Source: Nitrospinales bacterium (GTDB lineage Bacteria > Nitrospinota_A > UBA7883 > JACRGQ01). From it: 44,304 nt of DNA. The stretch spans positions 18,105 to 62,408 of the forward strand of contig JAHFEJ010000007.1 of NCBI GenBank assembly GCA_023248535.1. Direction: 5' to 3'. Both the position numbers and the translations under genes were made by a program. Positions 8,215-15,768 of this stretch are shown here, in pieces (within the stretch, counting starts at the first letter, position 1; the number at the start of each line of letters is the position of its first letter). The notes below the pieces were generated by a model. It did not search any database. It saw only the letters and a list, made by a program, of their open reading frames with translations, and was not told the origin of the DNA.

Positions 8215-8228
8215 GCGCCCGCGGGCGC
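8215..8228. terminator. palindrome between convergent yajQ and PATAN genes
   Basis: GCGCCCGCGGGCGC is a perfect 14-bp palindrome between the two stop codons, which are only 18 bases apart. It could act as a two-way hairpin terminator but has no T-run on either side. Confidence 0.35.
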
Positions 8229-8232
8229 GGCG

Positions 8233-9420
8233 TTACTCGGTGAACGTCACGTCGTCGGCGGAGGGGACGCCATCCGCCCCCAGCGAGGAAAGGCTGAATT
8301 GGTCCTGCCCCGGTTGATAGAGGTAGTCGCGTTTCCACGGGTCTTTCAGCGAACTATCGCTTATGATGCCGCTTCGGGTAAGTTCCAGGATGCTGCTGGG
8401 CATCTGCCCTTTTTGCAGGTAATAGATGCCGATCGCTTCCCGGATGCCGTCAAGGTCATTCCGCGCCCTCGATTCGGCGATGGAACCGCACAAGGCACGC
8501 CAGTTCGCCATCTGCAGCGGGTGCCAATAGGAAGCCCGGTGGAAAACCCCAAAGCCGAGCAGCAACAGCGCAAAGACGATGGCGACATACCCGCCGGTGG
8601 CGGATTGCGCCCGCGGCTTTTCAAACGCCAACACCTCGTTCGGCGTCATTTCCACGATCACCTTCTTGTTCAACAGGGAAAGAACGGCATTGGACGCGTC
8701 AAAGCTGGAAAGATCCGCCATGTTCAAAATAAGCTTAAGCTGGCGGGGACGGCCCATCACGGAAAGGATTTTCACCTCGTGATCGGTTATCTCCACGCCG
8801 CGCGCGGAAAGAATGGCGAATTCCATCGTATCGCGGAAATCGGGCGGTTCGCTTTCGTTTTTCGCGGCGCGCTTCGCCTTCATCTCCTCCTCGCTCAAAA
8901 TCGACCGGCGGATGAATCTGTCCGGTTTGGGCAGCTGCTTTTCGATCATGCCGAATTCATCGGCGATGCGGCATCCCTCCATCAGCAAAAAGTCGACATC
9001 CATCGGGTTAATGAGCTGGTTGGGGTACTCCACGCTTTTCATGGCGGTGAAAATATAGGTGCCCCGTTTATAGCGCAGAAGGTCGAATAGCGTATCGGTG
9101 ACTTGCCGCCGCAGCGCCGCGGAGGCGGATTCGGGCTGAATCACGTTTGCCAACGAAGGCCAGAAATGTTCCGGCGCACCGGCATATTGCTCCAGCGATT
9201 TCCAGACCTCCGGCGTGACCAGGCGCGCTGAACCGAGCATGTCGCGCAGGCGGGTAAACCAGCCGTTATCCCCGTACTGGGCATACACCACGTTCCCCCC
9301 CAGGAAAGAAACAAGGATTGTGCGGTTCTCCCCTTTTACTTCCAGCAAGCCGGTTTTTGTTTCCGCCTTGATAATGGGGAGGATGTTGGTAATGCTGAAA
9401 TCCTTTAAATTCCCCTGCAT
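8233..9420 (-). CDS. PATAN (DUF4388) protein with membrane helix and GspG-like periplasmic head
   Basis: A 395-residue protein joining parts not normally found together. Residues 1-70 match the PATAN/DUF4388 domain (GNLKDFSITNIL, TGLLEVKG). A second region, 95-265, resembles the helical extension of such proteins. Residues 277-294 form a single membrane helix (GYVAIVFALLLLGFGVF). The tail, about 318-395, resembles the head of the type II pseudopilin GspG: a helix (LDGIREAIGIYYLQKGQMPS), DPW at 360-362, a Tyr pair, then SLGADG at 379-384 and an acidic end, the calcium-site region of GspG. There is no pilin leader, so it should be anchored and not assembled. It is the last gene of the MglA/roadblock operon, one base after its neighbour, with GAGGAGGAAAT as ribosome site. 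Confidence 0.8.
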   Translation of the reverse strand: MQGNLKDFSITNILPIIKAETKTGLLEVKGENRTILVSFLGGNVVYAQYGDNGWFTRLRDMLGSARLVTPEVWKSLEQYAGAPEHFWPSLANVIQPESASAALRRQVTDTLFDLLRYKRGTYIFTAMKSVEYPNQLINPMDVDFLLMEGCRIADEFGMIEKQLPKPDRFIRRSILSEEEMKAKRAAKNESEPPDFRDTMEFAILSARGVEITDHEVKILSVMGRPRQLKLILNMADLSSFDASNAVLSLLNKKVIVEMTPNEVLAFEKPRAQSATGGYVAIVFALLLLGFGVFHRASYWHPLQMANWRALCGSIAESRARNDLDGIREAIGIYYLQKGQMPSSILELTRSGIISDSSLKDPWKRDYLYQPGQDQFSLSSLGADGVPSADDVTFTE

Positions 9421-9421
9421 C

Positions 9422-11296
9422 TCATTTCCTCCTCATCGAAAGCGGGACGGCCACCAGATAAAACAGCGCCATGGCTCCCAGCAACGCGGCGTAAACCGGC
9501 CACGGCGCGGGCCGGTATCCGGCCAACAGCAAAGCCCCCCACCCGATAACGGGCGCCCAAAACGACGCGGAGAGAACCAGTAACATGGCGCCCCCCGCAT
9601 AGGAGCCGTACCATACGCTTCCGAGGCCGGGCATGATGAAGTTGAGCATATTGGCCGTATCCCGGCGTCCGGTCTGATAGTTCAGAATCTGACGGACCTT
9701 GTTATCCTTCAGGCCGAATATGCCGCTCTTTTTAGGGGATCCCATCGCCACGCATTGATTGCATTTGACCACGCCTTTGACGGCTTTGGAGAACATCGGC
9801 ATAAAGGTGGCCCCGCACGATGGGCATATAATGTGAAGGCCGAACATCCCCCAGAAGGCGATGGCGGCGGCAAACGCGATAATAGCCCCGCCCGCCAGCA
9901 TGAAGTGTGCGTTGGCGGTGGTATCCCATAGAAAAAAGGCGGAGGCCTTTTTGGCCAATCCGGCCGCCGCTTCATCAGCCGATGTCTCCACCGAGGCCGG
10001 AAAATCCGACATCCCCAGCCGCACGCTCACCACCTTCGGGGCGAATTTATTTTCCTTCGCGGCAATCATGGCATTGGCGCGGGGGCCGTTCAGCCGCGCG
10101 ACCACATCCAGCTCGGCGTTCGATTCCGCCGTGCGAAACTGCTCCAGATAGGCCGCGCCAAGGTTGTAATGCCCTTCAAAGGAGGAAGGGGCCAGCCCCA
10201 GCGCGTTTTTGTACATGATCTCGGCATCGCGGAATTCGCCGCGGTTGAAATTCAGGTTTCCCATTTCCACCAGCGCCGGAATGTTTTTGGGATCAAGCTG
10301 GATGGCGCTCTTCAGGTACCCCTCCGCGGCGTCGTAGCGCGCAAGGCGGCGGTTCATCGCCCCTAGCATGAACATCAGGCGTGTATCGCCGGGGTGTTTT
10401 GCCAAAGCGGCTTCCAACTCCTTCATGTCGTCCGGCTCGAAACCGCCGGTGATAAACCGGTTGGCCGCCCCCGCGTCGCGCCCGGCAAGCAGGGCTATCC
10501 CCTTCCCCGCCGTCACGCCCATCAGCGGAAACGCCGCGAAAAAAACGAGAAACGCCATCAGCACGGCCCTTCCCTGCCACGTCAGATAACCGGCCAGCAA
10601 CAACGGCACGGCAAGTACCGCGGCAAACCAGCCCATCCCGGTGGCCAACGCCAGCAATAACAGCATCAACGCTATAGCGGCCGCTTTCGCGTCGGCTTCC
10701 ATCGGGAACAAACGCCGTATATCCCGTATCAGGGGTTGCCTGAACGCGGCGACGGTGGCGGCGATATACGCGGCGAAGGCCATGGTGACAGCAAACACCG
10801 CCAGCGCGATCAGGTTATAACCCAGAACACGCTTGGCCAGCGGATCGGCGAAGTATGATGTGGCGGCCCTCACCAATGGATTGAACCATCCGCCATACTC
10901 GGCGGTGGAAACGGCGAAATTGCGCTCGGCGAGAAATGCCCATGCCCGGGGATAATCCGGCGAAATATCCGCCGCCATCCGCGCGGCAACCGCCCCTTCG
11001 GCCGTCTTTCCTTCGCGCGTCAAGGTATAAGAACGGACAAGAAAATAATCCGAAACAAAATAGAGGTCTTGGGCGGAGAGCCGCCCTTTCCAATCATGTA
11101 TTGCCGCAAGCTTCTGCCCGGCGTCGGAGCCGTTGCCGGCAGTGACCGCCGCATCCAGTTGGCGCACGGCATCGGCCAGCTCGGGCAGGGAAGCGAGTCC
11201 TCCTTCGGTCACGGCGGTTACCGGTATCTGTGGGGCGGCGAACGCCAAGGTATGAACCACCGCCATGACCGCGATAAACAAGCCCAGCCGTCTCAT
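9422..11296 (-). CDS. multi-pass membrane TPR protein with CxxC zinc ribbon
   Basis: A 624-residue membrane protein of unassigned function. It starts with a signal-like segment (MRRLGLFIAVMAVVHTLAFA). Helices follow at about 157-185, 205-238 and 243-265. TPR-like repeats span about 284-400 (AIQLDPKNIPALVEMGNLNF, MYKNALGLAPSSFEGHYNLG). Another helix at about 465-488 leads straight into a four-Cys ribbon, CPSC (491-494) and CNQC (512-515), probably binding zinc. Two or three helices end the protein. The TPR block between helices suggests a scaffold. It is co-transcribed with the GTPase and roadblock genes, three bases after the preceding stop. Confidence 0.75.
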   Translation of the reverse strand: MRRLGLFIAVMAVVHTLAFAAPQIPVTAVTEGGLASLPELADAVRQLDAAVTAGNGSDAGQKLAAIHDWKGRLSAQDLYFVSDYFLVRSYTLTREGKTAEGAVAARMAADISPDYPRAWAFLAERNFAVSTAEYGGWFNPLVRAATSYFADPLAKRVLGYNLIALAVFAVTMAFAAYIAATVAAFRQPLIRDIRRLFPMEADAKAAAIALMLLLLALATGMGWFAAVLAVPLLLAGYLTWQGRAVLMAFLVFFAAFPLMGVTAGKGIALLAGRDAGAANRFITGGFEPDDMKELEAALAKHPGDTRLMFMLGAMNRRLARYDAAEGYLKSAIQLDPKNIPALVEMGNLNFNRGEFRDAEIMYKNALGLAPSSFEGHYNLGAAYLEQFRTAESNAELDVVARLNGPRANAMIAAKENKFAPKVVSVRLGMSDFPASVETSADEAAAGLAKKASAFFLWDTTANAHFMLAGGAIIAFAAAIAFWGMFGLHIICPSCGATFMPMFSKAVKGVVKCNQCVAMGSPKKSGIFGLKDNKVRQILNYQTGRRDTANMLNFIMPGLGSVWYGSYAGGAMLLVLSASFWAPVIGWGALLLAGYRPAPWPVYAALLGAMALFYLVAVPLSMRRK

Positions 11297-11299
11297 TTG

Positions 11300-11818
11300 T
11301 CAGTCCTCGAAAAGCTGGTCAAGTTTTTCCTGCAAAGAAACGTTGTACTCTTCGCCCAACGGCTCGGTATCATCCTTCGCTTTCATCGCCTGTTGGCGTT
11401 CCGCCACATCCAGCAGCTTTGCCACCTTATCACCCAGCTCTTTGAGGTACAGCGCCACCATCCCGGCGGTGGTCTTTTCATCAAACAGCACGACCAGCAT
11501 TGAACGGCGGCCCACGAGGATTACATTGATCTGTCCCTTGGCCCCTTTGTGCGACATGGTATTGAATTCCGTCTCGCCCAGCACCTTGGCCAGTTCGCGC
11601 GTGGCGGAGAAACTGCCAGCCACGAGGGCGGAAAGCGCCTCGGCGTTAACGCCTGCGGTGTCTCCCATCTGGGTCACGGCGTGCCCTTCCTTGTCGATGA
11701 AATAAATGCTCTTCGCCTTCGACAGGCGGAGGAAATCCTTTAGCAACGCATCGATCTGGTCGATGGTCTCCTTATAGAAGATCAGCCGCCGGGATCTTAA
11801 ATTCTCATCGGTTGTCAT
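11300..11818 (-). CDS. roadblock/LC7-domain protein (MglB-like)
   Basis: A 172-residue protein with a central roadblock/LC7 fold (about 35-135), seen in IYFIDKEGHAVTQMGD and INVILVGRRSMLVVLFDE. Roadblock proteins such as MglB dimerise and act as GTPase-activating partners of MglA. It directly follows the GTPase gene (two bases), which supports that pairing. Helices flank the fold on both sides; the C-terminal 35 residues are charged. Confidence 0.85.
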   Translation of the reverse strand: MTTDENLRSRRLIFYKETIDQIDALLKDFLRLSKAKSIYFIDKEGHAVTQMGDTAGVNAEALSALVAGSFSATRELAKVLGETEFNTMSHKGAKGQINVILVGRRSMLVVLFDEKTTAGMVALYLKELGDKVAKLLDVAERQQAMKAKDDTEPLGEEYNVSLQEKLDQLFED

Positions 11819-11820
11819 CG

Positions 11821-13038
11821 CTATAGTTTATCCTCAAATATTTCAATTTTCGCGTCTTTTCTCAAGACCGCGAAAAGGTCATCCAGCATTTTCTTTTTCT
11901 TCTTGTTTTTCAGTATCTGGGCGATCCGGTCCTGATGCTTTTCCATGCCGCCGGGAAACGCCTGCTGATGCGAATCGTAATAGGCGGCGGTTTCGGCGGG
12001 AGCAACGGCCAATTCCGCCGCCACGTCCCCGTATTTGCCCTTGAGCATCATGGATATGACGATATTTTTCACCGCCTCGTTTTTCACCGCGTCCATGGTG
12101 AGGTGGCGCTCGTCAAGCCATTGGTTGAATTTCTCCATCGATCCGAATTTCCGCCCGAACGACACCACCTGCGCCTCGATCTGCTTCTTGTCGAGGGCCA
12201 TGGCGCTTTTCTTGGCTTCCTGCATCAGCAGCATCTGATTGATAAGGCCGTTGAGTTGGGCCAACTCCTCCTCGCGCGAGAAGCGCTTGAAATCCTCCAC
12301 CTCGCCGGACGCGGTGAGCCGGTACTGCGTTTGGCAATAGTTCACAAAATAATTACGGGTCACCTTGCCGCCGTTCACCAGCGCCACCAGCGCTTCTTCC
12401 TTTTTGGGAGCCGCCGGGGCCGCGGCCGCCGCCGGGGATCCCGAAATTTCGCTCCCCTTGGAGTTGATATGATCCAGCACCAGCTTGGCAGCCACTTTGA
12501 GCGTTTGCATCACTCCGTCGCCCCGGGCCGCCACCGCCTCGGTCGTGACGGCCTTCGTCCAGTTAATATTCTCTTCCAGCCAGGGGATGTCCCCCGCATC
12601 GGGCAAATCCCGTTTGTTCCACTGGATGACCAGCGGAAAATTTTTCATGTCAATGCCGTACTCTTTGAGGCTCGTCTCAAGGTCCTTAAGCGCTTCGATA
12701 TTCTCTTCCAGCTTTTTCTTTTGCGAATCGGCCACGAACACCACGCCATCGGCCCCTTGCAACACCAGCTTGCGGGTGCTGGCATAGTAGACCTGCCCCG
12801 GCACGGTGTAGAGCTGGAATTTGGTGTTCATCCCCTTTACCTGCCCCAGATCAAGCGGCAAAAAGTCGAAAAAAAGCGTTCGATCCCCTTCCGTGGCGAT
12901 AGCGATAAGGTCCCCTTTGCTCTCCTTGGGGGCCTTTTGATGGATCACCTGGAGGTTGGTGGTCTTGCCGCTCATGCCTGGGCCGTAAAAAACGATCTTG
13001 CAGCTTATTTCCCGGCGGGCAAAATTTATTTGAACCAC
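11821..13038 (-). CDS. MglA-type GTPase fused to SurA/PpiC N-terminal-like domain
   Basis: A 405-residue protein, twice the length of MglA (about 195). Residues 1-195 are a Ras-like MglA GTPase: P-loop GPGMSGKTT (19-27), TVPGQ in place of DxxG (78-82) and NKRD (141-144). An Ala/Pro linker (200-214) leads to a helical domain (216-405) with the pattern of the SurA/PpiC N-terminal chaperone region: ALVNGGKVTRNYF, then LNGLINQMLLMQEAK, FGSMEKFNQWL, AYYDSHQQAF, and a closing helix-strand DDLFAVLRKDAKIEI. No parvulin domain and no signal peptide are present. GTG at 13038 is the start. MglA family GTPases set cell polarity with a roadblock partner; the added domain may bind an unfolded or envelope client (inference). 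Confidence 0.85.
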   Translation of the reverse strand: MVQINFARREISCKIVFYGPGMSGKTTNLQVIHQKAPKESKGDLIAIATEGDRTLFFDFLPLDLGQVKGMNTKFQLYTVPGQVYYASTRKLVLQGADGVVFVADSQKKKLEENIEALKDLETSLKEYGIDMKNFPLVIQWNKRDLPDAGDIPWLEENINWTKAVTTEAVAARGDGVMQTLKVAAKLVLDHINSKGSEISGSPAAAAAPAAPKKEEALVALVNGGKVTRNYFVNYCQTQYRLTASGEVEDFKRFSREEELAQLNGLINQMLLMQEAKKSAMALDKKQIEAQVVSFGRKFGSMEKFNQWLDERHLTMDAVKNEAVKNIVISMMLKGKYGDVAAELAVAPAETAAYYDSHQQAFPGGMEKHQDRIAQILKNKKKKKMLDDLFAVLRKDAKIEIFEDKL

Positions 13039-13047
13039 ACGGGGATT

Positions 13048-13407
13048 CTACCCCAAATTGGCGTGTTTTTTTATTTCGTTTGCGGTTTGGAATATCTCGG
13101 CGTTAATGGCGGCCGCATCGGCCCCGCCGGACAACACCGCCACAAAGAGGCCCCTGCCCAGATCGCTGATAACCAGCGAGCCATTTTGGGAAGTCATCTG
13201 GAAGCGGTTCGCGCGGCCATACTTGAAATCCTCCACGCAGTTCCCCACCGCCAGATGGACCGATGAAACGAGCGCGGCCATTTCATGGGAATTAAACCTC
13301 TCCGCAAGCGCCGACTCCACCACAATGCCGTCGTGCCCGCAGATAAGCGCGCCCTCCACCCCTTCGTTACGGTTGAATTTTTCAAGGATCGCCTTAAGCC
13401 GGCTCAT
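13048..13407 (-). CDS. small roadblock/LC7-domain protein
   Basis: A 119-residue stand-alone roadblock protein (MSRLKAILEKFNRNEGVEGA, then a five-strand core ending in LFVAVLSGG). The start is set at 13407 because its ATG overlaps the TGA of the upstream gene (ATGA), a sign of translational coupling; a much longer open frame upstream is merely the shadow of that gene. The fold typically forms dimers that bind small GTPases. It is followed nine bases later by the MglA-type GTPase. Confidence 0.85.
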   Translation of the reverse strand: MSRLKAILEKFNRNEGVEGALICGHDGIVVESALAERFNSHEMAALVSSVHLAVGNCVEDFKYGRANRFQMTSQNGSLVISDLGRGLFVAVLSGGADAAAINAEIFQTANEIKKHANLG

Positions 13408-14279
13408 TCCGCCAATGCCTCCACATACCGGTTGATGCGAGTTTCCACAACCTTGAGGTCGGCATCGGTATCCAGCTCCAGCGCCAGCAAACCGTAGAAC
13501 ACGTTTACGATAATGATGTTGCCGGCGGGAGTGAGCAGTGTCCCGCGCTGCAGGGTTCCCAGCCCCGACTTCCGCATGCAAAGCCGCGAGGCCGAGTAGA
13601 TGTTTGACACGTTCGTGGCGAGGTTCGGAAGGCCGCGGGAATCCCCTTTCAACACGCTTTTGATTTCAACCCCCGCGTGGTCGATCAGGTGGATGCCCCG
13701 CACCCCCTCAAGCTTGGCGAAGATGGAAAACCGCGTAATGAGATTTTCATACTCCCCCTCGCTTCCCCCCTGCAACCCCTCGATGCTCTCTTTGGCTATC
13801 GCCTCCTCGCCGAACTCTTCGGTATCTGCCGCCGCGGGCGCGGTTTCCTTTTCGTCCGGGACGGCGGCGGATTTGGCCTGAGTCTTCATCTTCTGAACCG
13901 CGGTTCTCAATTCCAGCGCGCGCGGGTCGGAAGGGCTCATTTTCAGGATGGCGGCCAGCTTTTCCTCGGCGCGGATCCATGCCCGCCCCTTGTAGTAAAT
14001 GCGGGCGGCCAGAAGGTTCGCCATGTAGTGGCGCGGATTTACCTTGAGAATCTTTTCAAAACAGACCAGCGCCGCTTTGAGATGTTCCGGCTTTTTCGTC
14101 TGGTTGAAGCAATCGATCCGCACCTCGCCGTAAATGAACAGGATGTCCATTGAATCGGGAAACGCCTGCAATCCCTTGGCGCACGCTTCCATCGCCCCCT
14201 TCAGGTCGGCCTCTTTACGGCGTCCCCTGATAGCCGCAACCCATTCCGCCGGGCTAGCCAGCGCTTTTTCCCCAACCAT
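13404..14279 (-). CDS. TPR-roadblock protein
   Basis: A 291-residue protein with TPR-like helical repeats at about 24-125 (FEKILKVNPRHYMANLLAARIYY), an acidic, low-complexity linker (135-172) and a C-terminal roadblock/LC7 domain (176-291; IHLIDHAGVEIKS, LLTPAGNIIIVNVFYGLLAL). It is the first gene of the minus-strand operon that continues through the small roadblock, GTPase, MglB-like, TPR-membrane and PATAN genes. AAGGAGACGC precedes the ATG. The TPRs offer a protein-binding surface attached to the GTPase-regulating fold. Confidence 0.85.
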   Translation of the reverse strand: MVGEKALASPAEWVAAIRGRRKEADLKGAMEACAKGLQAFPDSMDILFIYGEVRIDCFNQTKKPEHLKAALVCFEKILKVNPRHYMANLLAARIYYKGRAWIRAEEKLAAILKMSPSDPRALELRTAVQKMKTQAKSAAVPDEKETAPAAADTEEFGEEAIAKESIEGLQGGSEGEYENLITRFSIFAKLEGVRGIHLIDHAGVEIKSVLKGDSRGLPNLATNVSNIYSASRLCMRKSGLGTLQRGTLLTPAGNIIIVNVFYGLLALELDTDADLKVVETRINRYVEALAE

Positions 14280-14309
14280 GCGTCTCCTTCATAATCCGCG
14301 AGGAACCAT

Positions 14310-14339
14310 TTGCCAAATGGCAACATATAGAACTATATT
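14310..14339 (+). promoter_or_regulatory. promoter of the Ser/Thr kinase gene
   Basis: TTGCCA (14310-14315) and TATATT (14334-14339) are 18 bases apart, 40 bases before the GTG start. The -35 lies in a TTGCC-AAAT-GGCAA palindrome. The opposite strand of the same 99-base gap must also hold the promoter of the roadblock/GTPase operon. Confidence 0.55.
14325..14338. promoter_or_regulatory. AT-rich palindrome in the divergent kinase/roadblock promoter
   Basis: ATATAG-AA-CTATAT is a perfect palindrome overlapping the kinase -10 box. A sequence matching 12 of 14 bases (ATATAAAACTATAA, 18303-18316) lies between -35 and -10 of the oxidoreductase gene beside the MarR gene. A shared regulator is possible. 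Confidence 0.45.
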
Positions 14340-14378
14340 TAGTTAAGTCTATTTGTATTTATAGGGGAGAGTCAAACC

Positions 14379-15758
14379 GTGTCCACCGTATTGGAATTTA
14401 CCAACATAGGGCGCTACCGGATTATTGAGAAGCTGGGGCAAGGCGCCATGGGGGTGGTTTACCTCGGCCTGGACGAAATGATTGACCGCAAAGTCGCCAT
14501 AAAAATGCTCCGGCTGGACAAAATTAAATCGGATACCGAGCGCAAAAAGGCCTATGACCTGATATTCCAGGAAGCCCGCATCATCGGCAAACTCGCCCAC
14601 AGCCACATTACCGCCATCTATGACATGGGAGTACAGGACAACAGCCCCTACCTGGTGATGGAATTCGTGGAGGGGAAGGACATCGCCTCCGCCATCAAAA
14701 ACCAAACGCCGATGAGCATGTCCGAAAAACTCAGGCTGGTGGCGATGGCGGCGCGCGCGCTGCACTACGCCCACCAGCGCGGCATTCTGCACCGCGACAT
14801 AAAACCGGCCAACATCATGATCCTGCCCAACAACGCGCCGAAGATCATGGATTTCGGCATTTCCCGCCTGAAAGACGCCGCCGCCGAAGCCTGGGGCGCG
14901 GGCGCGGGGGAGGAAGAAGGGATCATCCTGGGCACACCCAACTACATGTCGCCCGAACAGATACGGGGAAAGGAGCTGGATCAGCGCAGCGACCTTTTCT
15001 CGCTCGCCATCCTCACCTATGAATGGCTCGCCGGCCGCAAACCGTTCACGGGGCCGGATCTCAAGGATCTGCTGAAATCGATTTTGAAAGGAACACCCGA
15101 CCCGCTGGCAAAGGCCGTCAACGGGGCCGATAACGACCTGGACGCCATCATCTACAAAGCGCTGGAGAAGGAGCGGGAAAACCGCTACCGCACCACCGAG
15201 GATTTCTCGGAAGCGATCGAGCTTTACCTGAACAAGCTGGAAATGAAAAACAGCGCGCAATCAACGGCGATTTTCCCCTACGACAAGAAAAAGGTGGTGG
15301 ATCAGCTGCGGAAAAATTATTTCTTTTTCGCCGATTTTTGCGATGAAGAGCTTTTTTCCATATTCAAAATGAGCGGGAAGGAGCGGTACGGCACCGGCGA
15401 AGCAATCGTACAGGAGGGAACTTCCGGCACCAAAATGTACATCATCGTCAGCGGCATGGTGAAAGTGGTGAAAGACGTCAACGGCAAGGAGATCGAGTTC
15501 AAGCGGCTGGGCGAAGGGGACTGCTTCGGCGAACTGTCCATTATCGACAAGATGCCCCGCTCCGCTTCAGTGGTGGCGGTGGAACCGACGGTGGTCATCG
15601 CCATCAACGAGGTGGTGCTGCGCACCTCCGAACCGGCGCTCTGCATGAAGCTGTACAAGAACCTCGCGGCGATCATCTCGGAAAAACTGCGGTGGAGCGA
15701 TGCGCGGGTGCTTGACCTCCTCACCAACCAGCCCGAAGGCACCACCCGGAAGATTTAA
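14379..15758 (+). CDS. Ser/Thr protein kinase with C-terminal cyclic-nucleotide-binding domain
   Basis: A 459-residue soluble kinase. The Hanks-type domain (about 13-285) has the Gly loop GQGAMG (20-25), VAIK (Lys42), HRDIKPAN (138-145), DFG (158-160) and GTPNYMSPEQ (185-194), so all catalytic residues are present. The C-terminal CNB domain (about 313-435) has a phosphate-binding cassette, FGELSIIDKMPRSASV (383-398), with the Glu and Arg that contact cyclic nucleotide. There is no membrane helix, unlike most bacterial kinases of this family. GTG at 14379 follows GGGGAGAG. Divergent from the roadblock/GTPase operon, it may phosphorylate members of it in response to cAMP or cGMP (inference). 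Confidence 0.92.
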   Translation: MSTVLEFTNIGRYRIIEKLGQGAMGVVYLGLDEMIDRKVAIKMLRLDKIKSDTERKKAYDLIFQEARIIGKLAHSHITAIYDMGVQDNSPYLVMEFVEGKDIASAIKNQTPMSMSEKLRLVAMAARALHYAHQRGILHRDIKPANIMILPNNAPKIMDFGISRLKDAAAEAWGAGAGEEEGIILGTPNYMSPEQIRGKELDQRSDLFSLAILTYEWLAGRKPFTGPDLKDLLKSILKGTPDPLAKAVNGADNDLDAIIYKALEKERENRYRTTEDFSEAIELYLNKLEMKNSAQSTAIFPYDKKKVVDQLRKNYFFFADFCDEELFSIFKMSGKERYGTGEAIVQEGTSGTKMYIIVSGMVKVVKDVNGKEIEFKRLGEGDCFGELSIIDKMPRSASVVAVEPTVVIAINEVVLRTSEPALCMKLYKNLAAIISEKLRWSDARVLDLLTNQPEGTTRKI

Positions 15759-15768
15759 CCGGCCCGGC

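Noticed and set aside
11935-13266. 443-codon open frame antisense to the MglA fusion
   Set aside because: Shadow frame; real GTPase motifs lie on the minus strand and the frame has no ribosome site.
13408-13581. 58-residue upstream extension of the small roadblock gene
   Set aside because: It is the out-of-frame reading of the TPR-roadblock gene; the ATGA overlap gives the natural start at 13407.
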